Of a stretch of DNA of 10,327 nt, positions 6,302 to 10,327 are shown piece by piece. Source of the DNA: Methanosarcinales archaeon (lineage in GTDB: Archaea > Halobacteriota > Syntropharchaeia > Alkanophagales > Methanospirareceae). The translations under genes and the position numbers were made by a program. The stretch is from positions 1-10,327 of the forward strand of contig JAODGV010000094.1 of assembly GCA_025464425.1 (NCBI GenBank), in the 5' to 3' direction. The notes beneath the pieces are model-generated. The model was not told where the DNA came from and did not search any database. It saw nothing but the letters and a program-made list of their open reading frames with translations. Position 1 is the first letter of the stretch, and each line of letters opens with the position of its first letter.

Positions 6302-7585
6302 ATGGTTGAGAAGATACTGCAGGTAGCACTGGACATGGTAGAACTGGACAGGGCGATAGGAATAGGCAGGGAATGCATAGAAGGCGGTGCCGACTGGCTG
6401 GAAGCCGGGACACCACTGATAAAGAGCGAGGGTATGCAGGCAGTAAGGGCATTGCGCGATGTTTTCCATGATACGCCGATCGTAGCGGATATGAAGACCA
6501 TGGATACCGGTGCGATCGAGGTGGAGATGGCGGCGAAATCCGGTGCTTCCGTGGTATCCATACTCGGACTCGCCGATGATGCCACCATTCGTGAGGGTGT
6601 AGAATCGGCACATAAATACGGGGTCAGTATCATGGTGGACATAATGAACACAGCAGCTCCGGTGAAACGGTCAGAAGAGTTACAGGCGATGGGTGTCGAT
6701 TATATCTGTGTCCATGTGGGTATAGATCAGCAGATGCGAGGCGTTGATACCCTCAGCCTGCTGGAGAAGGTAGCGAAATCAGTAGATGTGCCCCTGGCTG
6801 TTGCTGGTGGTATTGATGCAGCAATGGCATCAGAAGCTGTGAGTCTCGGCGCCGATATAATAATTGTCGGTGGCAATATAACGAGGTCAGCGAATGTGAA
6901 GGACTCAACGCAGAGGATAAAACGGGCTATGAGCTCCGTAGAGGTGCCTGAGGAGAAGCGGAAGAGCAGGGATGATGAAATATTTGAGCTATTCATGCAG
7001 GTCTCTACCCCGAATATATCCGATGCCATGCACCGTAAAGGCGTACTTAAGGGCATAAAACCTCTATTTGAGGGTATAAAGCTCGTCGGTAAGGCTGTCA
7101 CGGTACAGACCTTCGAAGGTGACTGGGCGAAGCCGGTGGAGGCTACGGAGACCGCGAAACCGGGCGAGGTCATCGTCGTCTATGCCGGCTCGAAAGAAGT
7201 TGCAATCTGGGGTGAACTCGCATCGTGGAGCTGTAAACAGAAGGGTATTGCGGGCATCGTCATTGATGGCGCGGTCAGGGATGTGGATGAGATAAAGCGT
7301 ATAAGATTCCCGGTCTTCGCACGGTCTGTGGTACCCGATGCGGGCGAGCCAAAGGGCTTTGGCGAACTGAATGCGGAGATAAAATGCGGTGGCGAGTATG
7401 TTCGACCCGGTGACTGGATAATAGGAGATGATAACGGTGTGGTGGTGGTGCCAAAGGAACGCGCTTATGAGATAGCGAGGCGTGCGAAGGAGGTATGGAA
7501 GAACGAGGAGCGAGTGCGGGAGGAGATAAAACGCGGTAAGACGCTGTCTCAGGTGCTTGATCTCTATCGATGGGAGAAGAAATAG
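6302..7585 (+). CDS. Bifunctional 3-hexulose-6-phosphate synthase / RraA-like protein
   Basis: A 427-residue fusion. Residues 1-210 are an OMP-decarboxylase-superfamily 3-hexulose-6-phosphate synthase with catalytic motif ADMKTMDTG (62-70; D63, K65, D68), DYICVHVG (133-140), AVAGGI (166-171) and the phosphate-binding end ADIIIVGGNIT (184-194). A charged linker (about 212-226) leads to an RraA/HMG-aldolase-like domain (227-410) with PNISDAM (237-243), GELAS (304-308) and GIVIDGAVRD (318-327; the RD pair binds substrate and Mg2+ in family aldolases). In archaea without an oxidative pentose-phosphate pathway, HPS run in reverse yields ribulose 5-phosphate plus formaldehyde. The RraA half is often labelled 'ribonuclease regulator', but its true reaction here is unknown. 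The same fusion is known from other archaea. No phosphohexuloisomerase gene is adjacent. Confidence 0.92.
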   Translation: MVEKILQVALDMVELDRAIGIGRECIEGGADWLEAGTPLIKSEGMQAVRALRDVFHDTPIVADMKTMDTGAIEVEMAAKSGASVVSILGLADDATIREGVESAHKYGVSIMVDIMNTAAPVKRSEELQAMGVDYICVHVGIDQQMRGVDTLSLLEKVAKSVDVPLAVAGGIDAAMASEAVSLGADIIIVGGNITRSANVKDSTQRIKRAMSSVEVPEEKRKSRDDEIFELFMQVSTPNISDAMHRKGVLKGIKPLFEGIKLVGKAVTVQTFEGDWAKPVEATETAKPGEVIVVYAGSKEVAIWGELASWSCKQKGIAGIVIDGAVRDVDEIKRIRFPVFARSVVPDAGEPKGFGELNAEIKCGGEYVRPGDWIIGDDNGVVVVPKERAYEIARRAKEVWKNEERVREEIKRGKTLSQVLDLYRWEKK

Positions 7586-7602
7586 TTACAGCGCCCGGCA
7601 AT

Positions 7603-8484
7603 TTATGGATTATGGATTTTCCACTTTACATGCAAATCCAGAACCACATGATATTTTCGGGGTGCAACCGAGCGCAAAATTCTCGCATCTTCTAATTCTA
7701 TACTCAATGAATCACCGAAAGTGGAAGAGATTATATCTCTTACCCTTTCTAAGGGCGCTCTAAATAAATCATCACCTTTCCTGCCAAAAGAAACGTCGTA
7801 ATAGTGTATAACGCCCCCTGCGTCTATTTTCAGAGCTCTTACCGCCAGCGGCAGGAAAGAACATGCATGTTCGGGCAATGGCATGATTACACGGTCAGCA
7901 ACACCTTCTAACCGCTTCAGTTCTTCACTCGCATCCCCAAGGATGGGTATCACCCGCCCGTCCACATTGTTCAATGCCACATTCTCCTTCATATATTCAT
8001 ATGCGTGCGGATTCACGTCAATGGAATAAATCTTTGTCTGGGGCTGGAATTTTGCTATGATAATGGAGAAACAGCCTGCACCCGAGAACGTGTTTATTAT
8101 TGTCTCCGCGGGTGAAACTTTCCGTGCGATTCGCATTCGCTCGTAAGATAGCCGTGGTGAGAAGAAGACCTGCCTGAGGTCTACTTTGAAGATGCAGCCG
8201 CTCTCTCTATGCGTGGTCTCCAGGTTATCATCACCCCATATTATATGTAGTTCCCTCGTCCGGTAGAGTTCATGAGTACGGGCATAAAGAGCGACAGTAG
8301 CGATAGTTCTCACCCGGGGATGAATCTCATGAAGCGCTTCTGCGATAATATCCATCTTTGATTCTAATTCTGGATGACTTTTTATGACGATAATATCACC
8401 AATGATGTCATATGATTTTATCAGCTTATTTAAGTCGTTTTCATCTAATATCCACTTTAAAGCTTCTTTTAGCTTCATCGCCAT
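7603..8484 (-). CDS. Trm5-like class I SAM-dependent tRNA methyltransferase, divergent
   Basis: A 293-residue protein related to archaeal Trm5 (tRNA guanine-37 N1-methyltransferase; also the Taw2 relatives of wyosine synthesis). Trm5 hallmarks are YRTRELHIIWG (74-84), HRESGCIFKVDLRQVFFSPRL (from 92), the SAM motif IDVNPHAYEYMKENVALN (from 155), GGVIHYYDV (223-231) and APRKYHVVLDL (274-284). Two motifs are altered compared with M. jannaschii Trm5 as I recall it: VVDMFAGVG is IINTFSGAG here, and the NLP catalytic motif is PLP (P202). It begins at the D2 domain and lacks the N-terminal D1 domain. The open frame runs on to 8865, but that part is antisense to aroD. Start candidates are ATGs at 8490, 8484 and 8478; AGGG six bases before 8484 favours it. 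Confidence 0.85.
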   Translation of the reverse strand: MAMKLKEALKWILDENDLNKLIKSYDIIGDIIVIKSHPELESKMDIIAEALHEIHPRVRTIATVALYARTHELYRTRELHIIWGDDNLETTHRESGCIFKVDLRQVFFSPRLSYERMRIARKVSPAETIINTFSGAGCFSIIIAKFQPQTKIYSIDVNPHAYEYMKENVALNNVDGRVIPILGDASEELKRLEGVADRVIMPLPEHACSFLPLAVRALKIDAGGVIHYYDVSFGRKGDDLFRAPLERVRDIISSTFGDSLSIELEDARILRSVAPRKYHVVLDLHVKWKIHNP

Positions 8485-8533
8485 CCACATCCCTATAAAT
8501 TTAGCTATGGCTATATCAATATGTGAGGGATAC
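8485..8533. promoter_or_regulatory. Divergent promoter region, Trm5-like gene / aroD
   Basis: The gap of about 50 bp contains CCTATAAATTTAGC at 8492-8505, which reads TATAAATT on plus and AAATTTATAGG on minus and can act as a TATA box both ways. For aroD the predicted start is near 8524, followed by GAGG (8525-8528) five bases before the ATG at 8534, a reasonable ribosome-binding site. For the minus gene the box is very close to the start codon, so its transcript would be leaderless or the start lies slightly further in. Confidence 0.5.
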
Positions 8534-9256
8534 ATGCATAGCATAGGTGATGTGGAATTAGGGCGTGTACCGGTTATAGCTGCTGTGCTGACGCACCTAT
8601 CGAGAGATGCAGTGGCACGAGCAAATGCGAATGGGGCAGACGTAATAGAATTGAGGATAGACCTTCTAAATGCGGAAGAACGGGACGAGGCGAAAATAAA
8701 AAGGTTCCTTAAAGGTGTTAATATGCCTGTAATTCTCACGAACAGGAGCAAAGAGGAGGGTGGTTCTTTCACTGGCACGGAGGCTGAGCGAATCGAGATG
8801 CTACGTGGTATTACTGCAACCGGGCTGGTGGATGCGGTTGATATTGAGTTTAATGCAGAGGGCAAGGAGGAAGTGATAGAGCAAGCGAAGCGGATGAATA
8901 TCCAGGTTATCGTTTCGCTACACGATTTCAGCGGTATGCCCGCTCAGGATGATATACTGAAGATTATAGAAGCTATGTACAGTGCTGGAGCCGGTATAGC
9001 CAAGGTTGCAGTGACGCCGAGAAATCGGCTCGAATCGCTGAATCTACTTCAAATAACAGAGCAGGTATCGAGCGAAGGTCATGCTTTGATCGCTATCGGG
9101 ATGGGTGACTGGGGTCGGCATCTGCGTGTAATAGCACCTTTATACGGTTCGGTTCTTACCTACGGGTACATAGAAGATGGGGCTGTGGCACCCGGGCAGT
9201 TCAGCGTTGCCGAATTGAGTGAGATGCTATCGAGGTTAAAGCCTTCGGGCAAGTGA
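8534..9256 (+). CDS. aroD: 3-dehydroquinate dehydratase, type I
   Basis: A 240-residue class I dehydroquinase, the third step of the shikimate pathway, which dehydrates 3-dehydroquinate to 3-dehydroshikimate through a Schiff base. Active-site features are all present: ADVIELRIDLL (35-45, E39), ILTNRSKEEGGSF (67-79, R71), SLHDF (128-132, catalytic H130), AKVAVTP (156-162, Schiff-base K157), LRVIAPLYGS (197-206, with R198 at the carboxylate-binding position) and APGQ (219-222, Q222). Length is standard for archaeal enzymes. The ATG at 8534 is favoured over an upstream extension of the frame to 8384 because it has a ribosome-binding site and the extension is antisense to the Trm5-like gene. Its last 21 bp overlap the end of the convergent Toprim gene. 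No other shikimate gene is present. Confidence 0.95.
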   Translation: MHSIGDVELGRVPVIAAVLTHLSRDAVARANANGADVIELRIDLLNAEERDEAKIKRFLKGVNMPVILTNRSKEEGGSFTGTEAERIEMLRGITATGLVDAVDIEFNAEGKEEVIEQAKRMNIQVIVSLHDFSGMPAQDDILKIIEAMYSAGAGIAKVAVTPRNRLESLNLLQITEQVSSEGHALIAIGMGDWGRHLRVIAPLYGSVLTYGYIEDGAVAPGQFSVAELSEMLSRLKPSGK

Positions 9257-9640
9257 TGTGATGGATTCTATATTACGAATCCCGCGAAAGCCCAGTATCC
9301 TGCCTATCTTATCACGATAGTGGCGCTCCACTTTCACACCCTCGCGCTCAAGCCTCGCGGTCAATCGCCTGTTCAGCTTCTTACCTGCTCTGTCATAATC
9401 TGTGAGTATCGTAACGCGCCTGTATCTCTTCATAAGATACTCCACGAAGCTCGTATAGTTGTACCCCACCGAATATATCTCTATGTTTGTGGTAACACCC
9501 AGTTCTTCCAGCGCTTCACGGTCATGCACACCCTCCACAACTATCGCATCCACGGAGCCATCCATCTCATGTATCACTTCACACAGCTCGATATAAGCTT
9601 CGCAGTCCTTCGCTCGCTTTGCGCGGTTCTGTGATATCAT
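9236..9640 (-). CDS. Small Toprim-domain protein (UPF0292 family)
   Basis: A 134-residue protein consisting almost entirely of a Toprim fold, resembling archaeal UPF0292 proteins. Toprim acidic residues are visible: VVEGVHDREAL (34-44, E36) and the DxD motif LTDYDRAG (79-86, D81 and D83). A basic C-terminal part follows, rich in Arg and Lys (RRLTARLEREG, 91-101). Toprim domains occur in primases, topoisomerases, OLD nucleases and RNase M5, and use the acidic residues to hold Mg2+ for phosphoryl transfer. The function of UPF0292 is unknown; an RNA- or DNA-processing role is only inferred. The frame extends to 9757, but that overlaps the divergent THUMP gene. ATG 9640 fits a leaderless start about 25 bp from the AT-rich box at 9661-9670; ATG 9682 is the alternative. 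Confidence 0.85.
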   Translation of the reverse strand: MISQNRAKRAKDCEAYIELCEVIHEMDGSVDAIVVEGVHDREALEELGVTTNIEIYSVGYNYTSFVEYLMKRYRRVTILTDYDRAGKKLNRRLTARLEREGVKVERHYRDKIGRILGFRGIRNIESITSLARRL

Positions 9641-9709
9641 ATGATGTAATGTAACCACCAAAATTTTATTTCTTATCGTCATAAAAGAATCTATGTATGG
9701 TGAGCGGCG
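9641..9709. promoter_or_regulatory. Divergent promoter region, Toprim gene / THUMP gene
   Basis: AAATTTTATTTCTTA at 9661-9675 is the only strongly AT-rich block between the two divergent genes and can act as a TATA box both ways. On minus it places a start near 9638-9640, right at the Toprim ATG. On plus it places a start near 9692, upstream of GGTGA at 9699-9703, which lies six bases before the THUMP ATG and is a good ribosome-binding site. Confidence 0.5.
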
Positions 9710-10234
9710 ATGGAAGAATGGAACGTATTGGTGGTATCGGAAAGTAACAAGGAGCATGAGCTGTTAGAGGAACTGGAGGAGGATGGTGAATTTGAACCTT
9801 CCGGCTTCAGGGATGTACTGATAGGATACGTTTATGATATTGGTGTGTTCCTGGATGATGCAGAGGCGAAGAAGTACAGGCACTTGAGCAGGGTTGTGCC
9901 TATTGACGATTCATTTTTCGTCTCGCCCGATAATGTAATAGAGATACTGAAGCGGCGAATAGAGAGATACGTGGACGAATTCGAGCCTGGGGACACCTTC
10001 GGGTTCCGTGTAGAGCGGCGGGGAATGAAGGATAAGATCTCCAGCCAGGCGGTGGAACGCGAGGTTGGGGGGTACTTCTATGATCTCCTGGAGAAGATAC
10101 ACGGTCGTAAGCCGAAGGTGAATCTCAAGAACCCGGACAAACTGATAGCGATTGAGATAGTGGGTAACAGATGCGGGTTTGGGTTCATAACGAAAGAGAT
10201 GAGGAAGAAGTACAGTGTGATAAAGATAAAATGA
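9710..10234 (+). CDS. THUMP domain-containing RNA-binding protein (archaeal Tan1-like)
   Basis: A 174-residue protein whose C-terminal two-thirds is a THUMP domain: FGFRVERRGMK (97-107), SQAVEREVGGYFYDLL (112-127), PKVNLKNPDKLIAIEIVGNRCGFGFI (from 135). THUMP domains bind the 3' acceptor end of tRNA. No methyltransferase, thiolase or deaminase domain is attached, so this is the stand-alone type related to eukaryotic Tan1, the partner of the acetyltransferase that makes ac4C in tRNA. A role as a tRNA-modification adaptor is inferred from the family. The acidic N-terminus (about 11-28) is rich in Glu. The ATG at 9710 has GGTGA six bases upstream. Its stop codon lies inside a 19-bp tandem duplication. 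Confidence 0.87.
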   Translation: MEEWNVLVVSESNKEHELLEELEEDGEFEPSGFRDVLIGYVYDIGVFLDDAEAKKYRHLSRVVPIDDSFFVSPDNVIEILKRRIERYVDEFEPGDTFGFRVERRGMKDKISSQAVEREVGGYFYDLLEKIHGRKPKVNLKNPDKLIAIEIVGNRCGFGFITKEMRKKYSVIKIK

Positions 10235-10267
10235 CTGCATGAAGAACAAATGACTGCATGAAGAACA
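10229..10267 (+). repeat. 19-bp tandem duplication spanning the THUMP stop codon
   Basis: A 20-nt string, AAATGACTGCATGAAGAACA, occurs at 10229-10248 and again at 10248-10267, a period of 19. The first copy contains the TGA stop of the THUMP gene, so the duplication left a second copy of the gene's end in the spacer. Perfect identity suggests a recent slippage event, although a functional direct repeat cannot be excluded. Each copy includes a tiny frame ATG ACT GCA TGA. Confidence 0.85.
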
Positions 10268-10284
10268 CCCATAGGGGGTACAAT

Positions 10285-10327
10285 ATGTATGTCGGATTGG
10301 ATGTTAAAACCATGGTGGAGGATTATT
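10285..10327 (+). CDS. 5' end of an unidentified gene, truncated by window end
   Basis: An ATG at 10285 opens a frame that stays open for 14 codons to the window edge (MYVGLDVKTMVEDY). It is preceded by GGGGGT at 10274-10279, five bases before the ATG, one of the strongest ribosome-binding sites in the window, so a real gene very likely starts here. It lies on the same strand as the THUMP gene, about 50 bp downstream, and may share its transcript. Too little is visible to identify the product. Confidence 0.6.
   Translation, partial: MYVGLDVKTMVEDY

Noticed and set aside
6727..7173. 148-codon open frame antisense to the HPS-RraA gene
   Set aside because: It has Ser/Thr/Ile-rich shadow composition opposite conserved catalytic domains, with no ribosome-binding site or recognisable domain.
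8384..8533. Upstream extension of the aroD frame
   Set aside because: It runs antisense through the start of the Trm5-like gene; the ATG at 8534 has a ribosome-binding site and matches the family N-terminus.
8485..8865. Long 5' extension of the Trm5-like open frame
   Set aside because: It is low-complexity Ser/Ala/Arg/Ile-rich sequence antisense to the active-site region of aroD, and Trm5-family homology begins only near 8484.
9641..9757. Upstream extension of the Toprim frame
   Set aside because: It crosses the promoter region and the start of the divergent THUMP gene and shows no family similarity.
1..10327. CRISPR array, insertion sequence, prophage, toxin-antitoxin or defence island
   Set aside because: I searched for these by eye. 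There are no spaced repeats, transposase or integrase motifs, terminal repeats or tRNA-flanked junctions; every sizeable frame is a housekeeping-type gene or its shadow.

Overview
The window reads as chromosomal DNA of a euryarchaeon, most likely from the methanogen/anaerobic methane-oxidiser side of the phylum. I infer this from the gene families present: RadB, a THEP1-type NTPase, TrmG10, a Trm5-like enzyme, UPF0292, an archaeal THUMP protein, a hexulose-6-phosphate synthase fused to an RraA domain, and DUF2119. Archaeal TATA-like boxes sit in several intergenic gaps, and Ile codons are often ATA. The exact lineage cannot be fixed by reading alone; an ANME-1/Methanophagales or related genome is a guess.

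Layout. (1) 1-2337, minus strand: a compact unit hisC - THEP1-like NTPase - radB. (2) 2410-3138, plus: uroporphyrinogen-III C-methyltransferase, divergent from hisC over a 72-bp gap with one AT-rich box that can serve both directions. (3) 3156-4220, minus: TrmG10 tRNA methyltransferase. (4) 4280-6174, plus: an M20 metallo-deacylase and a DUF2119 protein whose stop and start codons overlap. (5) 6302-7585, plus: HPS-RraA fusion. (6) 7603-8484, minus: divergent Trm5-like methyltransferase. (7) 8534-9256, plus: type I 3-dehydroquinate dehydratase. (8) 9236-9640, minus: small Toprim protein (UPF0292), whose 3' end overlaps that of aroD by 21 bp. (9) 9710-10234, plus: THUMP-domain protein. (10) 10285 onward, plus: the first 14 codons of an unidentified gene.

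The genes are mostly housekeeping: histidine and shikimate synthesis, tetrapyrrole synthesis (siroheme, cobalamin, F430), pentose-phosphate supply by the reverse ribulose-monophosphate route, DNA recombination and tRNA modification. Strands alternate often, so most genes are probably transcribed singly or in pairs from short divergent promoters, several nearly leaderless.

I see no mobile element, CRISPR array, tRNA/rRNA gene, prophage or defence island, and no clearly new multi-gene system. The points most worth a second look are: DUF2119 carrying residues that look like an M14/AstE-type zinc site beside an M20 deacylase; a Trm5-like enzyme with changed motif residues; two perfect intergenic palindromes; and a 19-bp tandem duplication that copies a stop codon.
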